This document shows, in pieces, positions 7,030 to 16,101 of a DNA stretch of 44,328 nucleotides. The DNA is from a virus. A model generated the notes under the pieces. That model was not told the origin of the DNA and did no database searches. It saw nothing but the letters and a program-made list of their open reading frames with translations. A program made the translations under genes and the position numbers. How positions within the stretch are numbered: position 1 is the first letter of the stretch; each line of letters begins with the position of its first letter. The DNA is taken from positions 1-44,328 of the IMG/VR virus record IMGVR_UViG_3300036768_000383; one strand, written 5' to 3'.

Positions 7030-8208
7030 ATGGCGATGCTGCCTGGGATGTTTGGAACTGGTAACTGGCAGGCTGATCAGCGACCGAAGAACTTTCGGGA
7101 GATGATTCTGCGGCTCTTCCCTGACTCTCCGGCTACCTTCACTGCTTTCCTTGGGAAGCTGCCGGACGAGTCTACTGATGACCCTGAGTTTGCGTGGTTC
7201 GAGCAGGGCCTGCCTGAGCTGCGACTTATTGCTTCTGCTGCTTTCACAGCTACTGCGACTAACATCACGCTCCAGGGGCAGGACAGCTACAAGAACGTGC
7301 GGCCTGGACTGGCCTTGCTGAACGAGCGCACGCTGGAGGTGATGTGGGTCACCAACTCTGCGCCGATTGACGCGAGCACCTCGCAGGTAACCGTGGTGCG
7401 TGGTAAGGGGTCTACCGCTGCCGCTGGCAACTCCGGCGACGGCTTGTTGATCCTCGGCTCCCATCACCCTGAAGGCGATAGCGTCCCCAAGGCGCTGCAC
7501 ATGAACCCAGTGAAGTACTACAACTACTGCCAGATCTTCCGCGATTCTCTGCACCTGACCCGTACCGCCGATAAGGTCAACCTGCGCACCGGCCCTGATT
7601 ACCAGAAGAAGAAGAGGGATCTCTCCGAGCAGCATGCAATTCGCATGGAGCAGTCCTTCCTGTTTGGAACTGGCGTTGAGGAGGTGAACGCCACGAATGG
7701 TATGCCGGAGCGCACCACCAAGGGCTTCATCCGCTTTGTGTCTACCTACGTCCTCGACTGGAACAGTGGTGTGAGCTCCACAGTGATTGATGATGCATGC
7801 GAGCAGATCTTCCGTTCTGGTTCCAGCACTAAGCTCGTTCTGGCTGGCTCCACGTTCCTGAACACCGTGAACAAGGCTCTGAAGAAGCAGTCCACCTACA
7901 TGATCAACCAGGGCGAGTCTGTCTACGGTGTCAAGCTGACCGAGTACGTAACTCCATTCGGTACGCTCATGATGAAGATGCATCCGCTGCTGTCGCAGAA
8001 CCCGACCTTCCGTAGCTGGGGTCTCGTGATTGACACGAAGAACGTGCGCTACCGCTACCTCCGTGGGCGTGATACCCAGTACTTGAAGGATCGGCAAAAC
8101 CCTGGAGACGACGTGATTCTTGATGAGCTGCTGACTGAGGCCGGGCTCGAAGTGAACCTGGAGCAGACTCACGCTATCATCAAGAATGCTTTGACCGTCG
8201 CTCCGTAA
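7030..8208 (+). CDS. Major capsid protein (SU10/DUF5309-like)
   Basis: 392 residues with an excellent ribosome site (AGGAGGTGAACT before ATG). The segment TRTADKVNLRTGPDYQKKKR (about 178-197) and the following helix with RMEQSFLFG are characteristic of the SU10-type major capsid family (DUF5309), which has the HK97 fold. The codon choice is visibly more biased (many gct, ctg, aag, gac) than in neighbouring genes, consistent with very high expression. It builds the icosahedral shell. No protease gene or obvious cleavage site for an N-terminal delta domain is seen. Confidence 0.9.
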   Translation: MAMLPGMFGTGNWQADQRPKNFREMILRLFPDSPATFTAFLGKLPDESTDDPEFAWFEQGLPELRLIASAAFTATATNITLQGQDSYKNVRPGLALLNERTLEVMWVTNSAPIDASTSQVTVVRGKGSTAAAGNSGDGLLILGSHHPEGDSVPKALHMNPVKYYNYCQIFRDSLHLTRTADKVNLRTGPDYQKKKRDLSEQHAIRMEQSFLFGTGVEEVNATNGMPERTTKGFIRFVSTYVLDWNSGVSSTVIDDACEQIFRSGSSTKLVLAGSTFLNTVNKALKKQSTYMINQGESVYGVKLTEYVTPFGTLMMKMHPLLSQNPTFRSWGLVIDTKNVRYRYLRGRDTQYLKDRQNPGDDVILDELLTEAGLEVNLEQTHAIIKNALTVAP

Positions 8209-8218
8209 GGAGGTTGCT

Positions 8219-8617
8219 ATGGCTAAATACCGGTGTGAGCAGTACCCCAACTACTTGGTTGGCTATATCGTCAGCGATTCTGGCTCCCTTCCAGTGCGCT
8301 TCGAGCGCGGGGTATTGGAGACAGACGATCGTGACGCCATCGCTCTCGTCGAGCGTAACGACTGGTTTGGGGTCTTCATCCACCGGGAAGACGAAGGCAA
8401 CGAGCAGGGGGGGGAGGAAACTCTCTCCCCTGCTTCTTCTTCTTCCGAGGGGCAAAAGAAGGCCGAAACGAGGAATTTCAGGCAGCTGGCTGCTAAGCTT
8501 GGAAGGATGGCGAAGCCTATGCTGATTGACTTCGCGAACTCCAGAGGCATCGTGATCCCCGAGTCCAAGCAGACCAGAGCCGAGATCATCGAGTACCTGC
8601 TCGAAAGGCTGAGGTGA
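8219..8617 (+). CDS. Head-associated protein, possible decoration or connector factor
   Basis: 132 residues. An N-terminal beta-rich domain (1-60) is joined by a low-complexity linker of E, G and S (about 60-80) to a C-terminal helical domain of about 50 residues (FRQLAAKLGRMAKPMLIDFANSRG) resembling a small SAP/HeH-like helix-extension-helix fold. The ribosome site AAGGAGG directly follows the capsid stop. Such proteins often sit on or under the capsid or at the connector. The exact role is not known. Confidence 0.7.
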   Translation: MAKYRCEQYPNYLVGYIVSDSGSLPVRFERGVLETDDRDAIALVERNDWFGVFIHREDEGNEQGGEETLSPASSSSEGQKKAETRNFRQLAAKLGRMAKPMLIDFANSRGIVIPESKQTRAEIIEYLLERLR

Positions 8618-8620
8618 GCC

Positions 8621-9262
8621 ATGACGTTCGGAGAGATGCAAGCCGCACTTGCCGACTGGCTGGCTGTCAATGACAAGCGCCTGCCCGTTAGCGCCAGGAA
8701 ACACCTCATCAACCTCGCCCTGGTAGAGCTCCAGAGGATGGAGCTATGGCGCTTCTGCTACTACCAGACCACGTTCACTGTACTCGCTGGTTCTGGGACG
8801 GCCCAGACTCCACAAGACATGATCGAACCTGACTCCCTGGCTTACCGCGACAGCGTAAGCGGGGTTTACATGCAGCTCGGCTACTTGCCTCCATCCGAGT
8901 TTCAGGCAAGGTATGATGTGCTCAACATCTCTCCGGGAACTCCAGAGGCTTATACGATCATCGGAACGAATATCGTGCTATCCCACAAGCCGACGGTTGA
9001 TACGCAGTTCGTCTTCACCTACTACAGACTCCTTCCGGAGCTTGTGGCGGATAGCGATACGAACGACTTCCTGAAGCTGGCTTGGGATGCCGTGCTCTTT
9101 GCGGCGTTGGAGAAGGCTGTTGTGTTCGGTATCGAGGATGCCAGAGCACCGCTCTTTGCTCAGCTGAAACAGCAGGCCTTGCAGAAGATCCTTGTGAACG
9201 AAGGGCGCCTCGGCGGACAGCAACAGACATATCGGCCGAAGTCTCGTATTCCTGATGTCTAA
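8621..9262 (+). CDS. Head-tail adaptor / tail tubular protein A-like
   Basis: 213 residues. An N-terminal helical section (FGEMQAALADWL, ARKHLINLALVELQR) is followed by a beta-rich middle that contains PEAYTIIG and FVFTYYRLLPEL, then a helical C-terminus. This is the usual layout of podovirus adaptor proteins (T7 gp11 or P22 gp4 type) that bind below the portal ring. Position directly after the head genes and before tail genes agrees. The ribosome site is GAGGTGAGCC. Confidence 0.75.
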   Translation: MTFGEMQAALADWLAVNDKRLPVSARKHLINLALVELQRMELWRFCYYQTTFTVLAGSGTAQTPQDMIEPDSLAYRDSVSGVYMQLGYLPPSEFQARYDVLNISPGTPEAYTIIGTNIVLSHKPTVDTQFVFTYYRLLPELVADSDTNDFLKLAWDAVLFAALEKAVVFGIEDARAPLFAQLKQQALQKILVNEGRLGGQQQTYRPKSRIPDV

Positions 9263-9271
9263 GGAGGGGCC

Positions 9272-9979
9272 ATGGGCATCTTTCCATCAAACGCTGAGCA
9301 AGGAAAGGCAGTAAACACATTCCCAGGGCGCCTCAACTCTTACATCGCATCTATCGCTGAGGCTCTCGGCATCGCGTTGGACACGGTATTCTCTGGGAAG
9401 CAGGTAGTGAAGCAATCCGATGTAGGCGCTCCGAACGGCGTCGCCCCACTGGATAGCCAGGGTAAGATCCCAAACTCCTATCTCAATGTTTCCCAAACGG
9501 CAGCTGCTGGAAAGATTCCGGTTGCCAACGCGAGCGGCGTTCTCGATCCGTCGTGGTTTCCACCTCGGTCGCTGCCGTTGTCGCACTGGTTCATGTATTC
9601 ATCTTCTGGATCGTCAGGTCAGACACTGGATTTTTCTATCTCCAGTACTAGCGTGGTGTACAACGAGAACGGTTTTGGACTTACTAACGGATCGAACTAT
9701 TTTGTTGTACCGTCCAACAAACTTTTCCTACTTATAGTGTGGGCAAAAGTTGTTTCGAACAGCGCATCACGTTCATTGTACCGCGTGTGGTATAACGTCC
9801 CATCCTTTGGAACTCCAACGATTGATTTGGAAGCAAGCTCAAGCATGGCCTATGATACGCAAACGCTTACCCACACGTTGCCGATTCAGGGTTCTTCGTA
9901 TAACATCATCCCAAAGATTGACCTTTTTGGGAGTCTAAATATATCGCAATTGGCATTTTGGGCTCTGAGGTTGAAATAA
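9272..9979 (+). CDS. Tail fibre-like protein 1 (paralogue of next gene)
   Basis: 235 residues. The N-terminal about 70 residues match the next gene: MGIF, SIAEALGI, FSGKQVVKQSD, then VAPLDSQGKIP, a fibre-type repeat common in phage receptor-binding proteins. The C-terminal about 150 residues are beta-rich and unlike the neighbour, with little charge and many Ser, Asn and aromatic residues. It probably attaches through the shared N-terminus and carries a receptor-binding tip. The ribosome site is AAGGAGGGGCC. The stop and next start overlap as TAATG. Confidence 0.7.
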   Translation: MGIFPSNAEQGKAVNTFPGRLNSYIASIAEALGIALDTVFSGKQVVKQSDVGAPNGVAPLDSQGKIPNSYLNVSQTAAAGKIPVANASGVLDPSWFPPRSLPLSHWFMYSSSGSSGQTLDFSISSTSVVYNENGFGLTNGSNYFVVPSNKLFLLIVWAKVVSNSASRSLYRVWYNVPSFGTPTIDLEASSSMAYDTQTLTHTLPIQGSSYNIIPKIDLFGSLNISQLAFWALRLK

Positions 9980-10683
9980 TGGGAATCTTCAGAAATAACA
10001 TGGAGGTCAACAAAACCCTTGCTGGATTCCCAGTACGCTTCCAAGAGCTTATTGACTCTTTAGCAGAAGCCTTAGGTATCCAGAAAGATCAACAGTTTAC
10101 AGGGAAACAGATAATTTCCCAAAGTGATAGGGGTTCAATAGTAGCTCCACTAGATGGCAATGCCAAGGTTCCAGTGGCTCATATTATATCCTCGACTCTT
10201 CCGTCGCCGAATGTGATTCCGTTTCCAGACAATGATGGGCTCCTCTCTGGCTGGTCGGGTCCTGATGGTAACCCATTACTCGTATCGTCAGCAAAGGCAG
10301 ATCTTGCACTTCCAGCGGCAGGAGGTCAGGTGACATGGACGCAGGATTCTGGTAGTGACTTCCAGCTAGTATGGTCAAGCGGACTATATATTGCTACTGG
10401 AGGTACGTACATTCTATTTGTTAGCGGCACTGCATCAAAAATAAGTGTAAATGATGATGACATGCTACATCTCGCCGTCAATCTTACAGATAAATATGGC
10501 TCACGGCCTTATAATGTGGAAACAGGCGCAAAGGCCATGGTCAGCGGGCAAAAAGCCTGTTATGCAGAGCTTATGATTCTGGCGCCTATGACGAGCGGAA
10601 ATAGTCTCAGCGTGAACGTGAGCGCAACAAATTCTGATAACCAAATTTACTTTACCGGCTATGCCGTGGCGCTTAAGTTCTGA
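9979..10683 (+). CDS. Tail fibre-like protein 2 (paralogue of previous gene)
   Basis: 234 residues. It shares with the previous protein MGIF, SLAEALGI, FTGKQIISQSD and VAPLDGNAKVP. The C-terminal half is different: a beta-sandwich-like domain with SGLYIATGGTYILFVSG, reminiscent of C1q/TNF-like trimeric fibre tips. The start at 9979 is set by the TAATG overlap; an upstream in-frame ATG at 9958 would lie inside the previous gene. DNA here is more AT-rich than the flanks, suggesting recent exchange of the tip. Confidence 0.7.
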   Translation: MGIFRNNMEVNKTLAGFPVRFQELIDSLAEALGIQKDQQFTGKQIISQSDRGSIVAPLDGNAKVPVAHIISSTLPSPNVIPFPDNDGLLSGWSGPDGNPLLVSSAKADLALPAAGGQVTWTQDSGSDFQLVWSSGLYIATGGTYILFVSGTASKISVNDDDMLHLAVNLTDKYGSRPYNVETGAKAMVSGQKACYAELMILAPMTSGNSLSVNVSATNSDNQIYFTGYAVALKF

Positions 10684-10685
10684 CC

Positions 10686-12185
10686 ATGCCTACGTCTGTT
10701 GACCTGATCCACCTGCTTCAACCCCTGTCAGGCGTAAGGCCTGACATATCAAGGACTGGTATTCCTGACGCGGCAGCATACTACTCGGAGAATCTTGCTA
10801 GGTTAGCAGGTAAAGTAGTATCGAGGCCTGGCCTTACAAAGATTGCTGATTCGATGTCTGGTGTTGTTACCTCGATACTGTCGTTCATCTCAGAGATTTT
10901 CGAGAAGACAACCATCGTCCAGACAACAAGAAAAATCTATAGATACGACTACAACACGGATCAACTCATTGACATAAGCGGTACTGTCACTCTCGGAGGT
11001 TCGAGTCAGTTTCTGTCGCAGATGCGGGTATTCTTCAAGAACGACGCTTCCGCGGTTATCATGGTGAACGGTGTAGACACTCCGAAGGTCTGGCAGCCTT
11101 CTGTAGGCGGGAACATCAGGGATGTTGCTGGAAATCCACCAATAGCCCATGCTGTGGCCGTCCTAGCCAACAGGGTTATCATGGCCCATGACGGGAAGCT
11201 CATTTCGGTATCGGCCTTCAATGATTTCGACGCCGGATGGCCATCAACGCAGATCGTGAACCTCGCAGACACGCCTGGCTCGATAGTTGCCATCGTTGAG
11301 CGAAGCTCGCTCATGGCCTACGTCTTCAAAGAAGACGCCATGTACGAGATGCAGGCCACAGGCGGCAAGTACCCATTTAGGTTCGAGATGCGGGCAGCTG
11401 GCATCGTTGGACCTGCTTCGTCACAGGCTATCGTTACCCTGCCGTCTGGGCAGTTTCTCTACCTTGGGTGGGATGGCAACATCTATTCCTTCGACGGTGT
11501 GAACGTCCAGCTTGCGAGCACTGCAGCCCAAGCTGTCCTTTCAAGAACAGCTGATGTGAAACATATCTATACTTCGTTCGGCTATTTCGATAACAAACTG
11601 CAAGCCGTAGTATTCTTCTTCCCGGACATGCGATGGGAGTGGCCTTCCATGGCAATCTCGTTGACCTACCCAGACCTCGCAGTCTTCCCGTTCAGGTTCA
11701 ACACTCCAATAACCGCTGCTTCGATTGTGCCGCTCATCACACCTCTTACCTGGGATCAGATCGTCGCAATATGGGGTCCAGACAAAACCTGGGAGACCAT
11801 GGTAGACGAAGATGAGGTTCCGGTTTTTGGCTCTGATGGTAGGCTTTACTCGTTCAACGGCCTCGATGACGATGGCATACCGATAGACATCAGGATAGAG
11901 AGCAAGGCCGTTCCGAATGACGGGAGCTGGCATACACTCCATACGACAGAGCACTTGTTTTCCGGGACGCTCACCAATCCACAGGTCGAGATCGTTGGCT
12001 CAGAGATTGGCGAAGACGAGTCACTTCTCGACGCCTCACCATTGTTCAACGCACAGCTCTGGCGATACGAGTCGCAGCATAGGGTAACTGCGAGGACATT
12101 CGCCTTCAACTTGACAGCACAGCTAAACTCTCAGATAGAGTACAAGGGCTCGATGCTATCCCTAGCTCGGGCCTGGAGGAGGTGA
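10686..12185 (+). CDS. Tail hub / DNA-stabilisation protein, beta-propeller-like
   Basis: 499 residues made almost completely of beta-strands with repeated blades: TTRKIYRYDYNTDQLIDISG, FLYLGWDGNIYSFDG and VFGSDGRLYSFNG mark blade-like units. It resembles P22 gp10-type hub or tail-nozzle proteins of podoviruses that close the tail after packaging. It starts 2 bases after the fibre 2 stop and is followed by GGAGGTGAG leading into the next gene. I rate the propeller reading as likely but unproven. Confidence 0.75.
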   Translation: MPTSVDLIHLLQPLSGVRPDISRTGIPDAAAYYSENLARLAGKVVSRPGLTKIADSMSGVVTSILSFISEIFEKTTIVQTTRKIYRYDYNTDQLIDISGTVTLGGSSQFLSQMRVFFKNDASAVIMVNGVDTPKVWQPSVGGNIRDVAGNPPIAHAVAVLANRVIMAHDGKLISVSAFNDFDAGWPSTQIVNLADTPGSIVAIVERSSLMAYVFKEDAMYEMQATGGKYPFRFEMRAAGIVGPASSQAIVTLPSGQFLYLGWDGNIYSFDGVNVQLASTAAQAVLSRTADVKHIYTSFGYFDNKLQAVVFFFPDMRWEWPSMAISLTYPDLAVFPFRFNTPITAASIVPLITPLTWDQIVAIWGPDKTWETMVDEDEVPVFGSDGRLYSFNGLDDDGIPIDIRIESKAVPNDGSWHTLHTTEHLFSGTLTNPQVEIVGSEIGEDESLLDASPLFNAQLWRYESQHRVTARTFAFNLTAQLNSQIEYKGSMLSLARAWRR

Positions 12186-12189
12186 GACT

Positions 12190-12576
12190 ATGAGCGCAAT
12201 GACGGATTACCTTGAGAACGCCCTGGCTAACCACGTCCTGCGGAATGTGGCCTATACGAGTCCATCCGCGGTGTACGTTGGCCTCTTTACCGTCGCTCCT
12301 GGCGAGACTGGTGGCGGGACTGAGGTTTCTGGCGGTGGATACGCTAGACAAGCCGTGACGTTCGGAGCTCCATCGAACGGTACAGTGACGAACTCGGCCG
12401 ACGTGACGTTCCCTGTGGCTACTGCCAGCTGGGGAACGATCGTTGCCTTTGCAATCTTCGATGCTGCGAGCGGCGGCAACATGCTGATCTACGGCAGCCT
12501 TACGAGCTCGAAGAGTGTTGGATCCGGGGACCAGTTCAAGTTCCCTGCCGGTCAGTTGCAGATCTCGTTCCAGTAA
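12190..12576 (+). CDS. Small tail/structural protein (Gp80-like beta-sandwich)
   Basis: 128 residues. The opening SAMTDYLENALANHVLR followed by AVYVGLFTVAPG and VSGGGYARQAVTF is a widespread pattern in phage structural modules, usually annotated as a hypothetical tail or fibre-associated protein. It should form a compact beta-sandwich exposed on the tail. Function within the virion is not established. The ribosome site GGAGGTGAGACT is strong. Confidence 0.75.
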   Translation: MSAMTDYLENALANHVLRNVAYTSPSAVYVGLFTVAPGETGGGTEVSGGGYARQAVTFGAPSNGTVTNSADVTFPVATASWGTIVAFAIFDAASGGNMLIYGSLTSSKSVGSGDQFKFPAGQLQISFQ

Positions 12577-12582
12577 TGAGCC

Positions 12583-14559
12583 ATGGCGAAAAGCCTGCGG
12601 CTGCTGGCCGAGCGAGAAGGACACAGGGTCCTCAAGGAGGATAGGCGAAGTGTCCACATCGAGAGGCCGGACGGCACACGGCAGTTCATCGTAGGCCTAG
12701 TTGACGAAGAACACTTCGTCCTTCGTGAGCCTACTAGCCCTTGGTTTGTCTTTCTCGATGGCCATGATTCGAGGATACTTTTTGGGCCGCAGGGAATCCT
12801 CTACAGCAGCAAACTTCAGGATGGACCGCAGCTATCTCTGGAGGATCCTTCCAACCAGCCGATCGAGTTTGTCAAATCAGAGCGAGACCTTATCACGACC
12901 AGTTGGCCATCATTTGGAGAGCTCAGCTTTCTTGCTGATGAAGATGGCCTAAAGATCTATACGAAGTTCACTAAAGCCGTAGACGAGATACGGCTGCCTT
13001 TCAAGTTCACTGCGAATGGCAACGTAGACGCGTCTTCTGGCAGTTTAGTAGTTTCCTCAGGTCAGGCATCCATCATCATCGGACCTCCAGTAGTACTGAA
13101 GAACAAAAAGCAAGTAGCCGAAGGAACATGGTCTGTAGACGGAGCATCAGCTATTCTTCATGTCTCTACGAAAGACATCAATCCACAGTTCATTCTCGAC
13201 CCAACCTCGACCTTCTATGTCGCCAGTACTGATCCATTTGTTAGGTATCATCGCTATAACGATCAAATATTAGGGCCACCTTATACAAACAGGCAGGGGT
13301 ATGATTTCAATTCTGGAAACAACCAGTGGCTAATAGAAGATGGACTATCTGCTTCAACTTTTAACTACAGCCAAGTATGGGCGCGCTTCGACGTATCTTC
13401 ACTTCCAGCTAATGCTACAATCCAGAGTGCTACACTTAGCATAAACCCTACACACGTCGTGAATAACAGCGGTTGCATTTATTACTTAGATTGGGGAGAC
13501 CCAAATGTAATCTACCCTTGGAGCGAGTCGGGCTATTCACATCCTCCATCAGGCAGTGCTGCGTCAGGATTTAGCCTACAGGCCAATGTAGCTTCTAACG
13601 TGTCACTCTCTAATCTAGGGAATATAGTTAGTCCATACACATATATCAAGGTTATAATGTATTTAGGATCAGCAAATTCGTATTCTGATTACGTTGCTAT
13701 TAACACATTTTCAAACTCAAGGTTCAATCTCTCTATTACATATACTGTTCCTCCTGTTACCGGATCAGCATCAGTCACATGCGTAGCATCAGTGTCTGCG
13801 TCTGCGCTAATACAAAAGCCGGCGGCTGCTTCTGTGGTATGCGCCGCAACAAAGAGCGCAAAAGCTTCCAAGACTGCAAATGCCGCATCCAGTGTGATAT
13901 GCCGTGCTACTGTATCCGTTGCTGGTGTGTCTGTTCGGATTGGTGCAGCATCTGTCGTGTGTGCAGCTACGTATACTGGTTCTGGAGCTTTATATGTTAT
14001 AGTTAATGGCAGTGAAAAGTGTGTTGTATTAGCTTCTGCAGAAGGCGAAACAAGTTCTGGCTCTTTTGCTTTTGTCCTGTGTGTAGCGGATGCTAGCGCT
14101 GATGCTACGATTTACAGAAACGGAGAAGGCGATGCCACAGCATCGGTTGCTGCTACTGCCACAGGCATAGGTGCTCAATCAGGCTCAGCCAGCGTCTCTT
14201 GTTCTGCAGTGTGCTCAGCTATCGTGAACATCGCTATGGGCTCTGCAGGAACAGCAATATGCAGAGCTATAGCCGCAGGCATTGGCGCTCTTCTCTATGG
14301 TGACCGCACTGAAGATGAACTGCGTACCAGGATTTACCTTCCGTCTTATCCTAGGACGCTTGAGGATGTCATTCGTTGGATAGTAGAACTCTCGAATGCT
14401 ATTGACAGGTCGAACATCGAGCAGCTCACGAGGTCCGGCTCCCAGGTTCAGGTAGGCTTTCTCTCGCAGCGTCCGCAAGCTAGCGGGAGCAGGTCATTCT
14501 ACTGGGCTGTAGATACTGGCCAGATGTTCTTCGACGATGGCCAATGGAGGCAGGTGTGA
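12583..14559 (+). CDS. Long tail protein with DNRLRE-like domain and Cys repeats
   Basis: 658 residues. About 1-210 is beta-rich with no recognised family. About 210-390 has a jelly-roll pattern (VWARFDVSSLPANATIQSA, later LSITYT) like DNRLRE domains of surface-adhesive proteins. About 394-570 is a stretch of short Ala/Ser/Val repeats of form ASVxCxA, seven of which carry Cys. About 575-658 is a C-terminal attachment-like region with LPSYPRTLEDVIRWIVELSN and a tail-fibre-type ending (FYWAVDTGQMFFDDGQWRQV). It is probably a tail spike or fibre shaft. The repeats are described in the findings. Confidence 0.7.
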   Translation: MAKSLRLLAEREGHRVLKEDRRSVHIERPDGTRQFIVGLVDEEHFVLREPTSPWFVFLDGHDSRILFGPQGILYSSKLQDGPQLSLEDPSNQPIEFVKSERDLITTSWPSFGELSFLADEDGLKIYTKFTKAVDEIRLPFKFTANGNVDASSGSLVVSSGQASIIIGPPVVLKNKKQVAEGTWSVDGASAILHVSTKDINPQFILDPTSTFYVASTDPFVRYHRYNDQILGPPYTNRQGYDFNSGNNQWLIEDGLSASTFNYSQVWARFDVSSLPANATIQSATLSINPTHVVNNSGCIYYLDWGDPNVIYPWSESGYSHPPSGSAASGFSLQANVASNVSLSNLGNIVSPYTYIKVIMYLGSANSYSDYVAINTFSNSRFNLSITYTVPPVTGSASVTCVASVSASALIQKPAAASVVCAATKSAKASKTANAASSVICRATVSVAGVSVRIGAASVVCAATYTGSGALYVIVNGSEKCVVLASAEGETSSGSFAFVLCVADASADATIYRNGEGDATASVAATATGIGAQSGSASVSCSAVCSAIVNIAMGSAGTAICRAIAAGIGALLYGDRTEDELRTRIYLPSYPRTLEDVIRWIVELSNAIDRSNIEQLTRSGSQVQVGFLSQRPQASGSRSFYWAVDTGQMFFDDGQWRQV

Positions 14560-15068
14560 TGGTCTCACTCCCAACAGACGGGCTGAATACCCTAGTACCA
14601 CTCAGGCCTGACGTTGCTGTGGCCTGGAAAGTGATGCCAGAGTTCCTCGAACGGGTGAAGAGGTTCGCTGCGAAGTATACGCCCGAGGCCGATGTTGGCA
14701 GACTCCTCATTTCCATCGTCAAATCCTTTCCGCACATGGGGCCATACTTTGGCTTTGCGTTGTTAGCGAACGACAGCGGCAAGATTGTTGGACACTCGCT
14801 GGTTTCGCTTGAGCGTGAATACGATGATGCAGACCCGTGGGTAACGATACACCACGTTGAGTCAGACATACCCCTCTCTTCCACGATAAGAAGCAGGTTC
14901 ATGGATATGGTAGAGGAGTATGCACAGGCATTTGGTGCGAAAGAGCTTCGGCTTCTTGCTCTAAGTCAGGCACATGCGCGATATTATAGGCGGTGGGGGT
15001 TCGGAGATGAACGCATCTGGATGCGCAGAGAGTTAGAAGACAAAGGGGGAATGAGCAATGGCTTCTAA
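14559..15068 (+). CDS. GNAT-like acetyltransferase fold protein in virion operon
   Basis: 169 residues. The C-terminal pattern ELRLLALSQAHARYYRRWGF matches the last strand-helix-strand of the GNAT fold, and FGFALLANDSGKIVGHSLVSL matches its central strands. The acetyl-CoA loop (Q/RxxGxG/A) is not evident, so catalytic activity is doubtful. ATG 14559 overlaps the previous stop (TGATG) with GGAGG 8 bases upstream. GNAT-like genes are common beside internal virion genes in podoviruses, perhaps as assembly factors or host modifiers. Confidence 0.65.
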   Translation: MVSLPTDGLNTLVPLRPDVAVAWKVMPEFLERVKRFAAKYTPEADVGRLLISIVKSFPHMGPYFGFALLANDSGKIVGHSLVSLEREYDDADPWVTIHHVESDIPLSSTIRSRFMDMVEEYAQAFGAKELRLLALSQAHARYYRRWGFGDERIWMRRELEDKGGMSNGF

Positions 15069-16092
15069 TGCCACGACTACCGCAAAGATCCCGGACGAAC
15101 TGAAGCCGCTGTACAGAAACACCGTCGCGTACATGACTGGACTTCAGAACTTTCTCTGGGGTGGCAACAGGTATCCTGGAACTGGTGGAGATGGAGGTGG
15201 AAACGGGGAACAACCTCCTGGCGAGCACAGGCAACCTAGGAGGCACCTAGGTATCCAGCCAGGAGGAGATTTTGTGAAGCCCATCGGCGGAGTTGGTTTT
15301 AATCCGAACGTCACCACTCTTGATGAGGGCCCTCTTGAGCCAGTCGGCTCTGATAACGACACTCCTGGTGGCCCTGGTGACGAAGGCGGTAATGGCGGTG
15401 GTGGTTGGGGTGGTGGCGGCGGTTACGGCAATTTTGGTCCATTCATGTTCAATCCTCAAAATCTTCCTATTCCTTTGCAGTTCATGCCCAGGGAAATTGC
15501 CGACATCGGCCAAAATCCATACATTGGGTCAGCATTTACGAAAGCGTACAATCTCGGCGAAATGTCTCCATGGGAACTTGAGGGTGTAGGAGCTGCTAGA
15601 GATACTATTCCTTGGGCAGACCAGAGAGTGACTGGCTTTTCCATCAGCGAGCAAAACCCGCTCGTGCAGGCCCAGAAACAGGCGTTTATGGCTTCTATGC
15701 TTCCGGAGATACAGAACCAGATGGCTGTTGCTGGCCTTGGGAGATCATCTTCGGCAGCTGACGCAGTTGCAAACGCGTGGGCTCAGATGCTTCCCAGTGT
15801 CTTCGAGTCCGAGCTCGGGCGAGAGGAAAGGCGGATCGAACGTGGTCTTGGTGCTAGGCAGGGCTTGGCGAACTACCTCGCAGGTGCTGGAGGGCAGTAC
15901 TTCCAGAGGCAGCAGGCTCAGTATGGTGCGTTGCGCGACATCGGTGACTGGTACCAAAACTATCTACAGAGTCGGGCTGATGCGAGGAATGATGAAATCA
16001 GGAGGCTTCAGGGCATCGGGGAAAACGCTCTTTTCCAGCCCCTCGGAGGCTTTTTGCCTTCTACGATTGGCTCACACACGAGGTCGAAATAG
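15058..16092 (+). CDS. Putative internal virion protein with Gly-rich segment
   Basis: 344 residues. A short helical start is followed by a disordered Gly/Pro/Asn-rich stretch (about 38-135, with GGNGGGGWGGGGGYG) and a helical C-terminal half rich in Gln, Ala and Arg (QKQAFMASMLPEIQNQM, then REERRIERGLGARQG). Placement just before the giant ejection protein and this low-complexity plus helical build fit an internal core or ejection protein. No enzyme motif is seen. The ribosome site is GGGGGAATGAGCA. Confidence 0.65.
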   Translation: MASNATTTAKIPDELKPLYRNTVAYMTGLQNFLWGGNRYPGTGGDGGGNGEQPPGEHRQPRRHLGIQPGGDFVKPIGGVGFNPNVTTLDEGPLEPVGSDNDTPGGPGDEGGNGGGGWGGGGGYGNFGPFMFNPQNLPIPLQFMPREIADIGQNPYIGSAFTKAYNLGEMSPWELEGVGAARDTIPWADQRVTGFSISEQNPLVQAQKQAFMASMLPEIQNQMAVAGLGRSSSAADAVANAWAQMLPSVFESELGREERRIERGLGARQGLANYLAGAGGQYFQRQQAQYGALRDIGDWYQNYLQSRADARNDEIRRLQGIGENALFQPLGGFLPSTIGSHTRSK

Positions 16093-16101
16093 GAGGTTGA
16101 C

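Noticed and set aside
6883-8250. Long minus-strand opening opposite the capsid gene
   Set aside because: It mirrors the biased codons of the highly expressed capsid gene, has no ribosome site, and every other gene is on the + strand.
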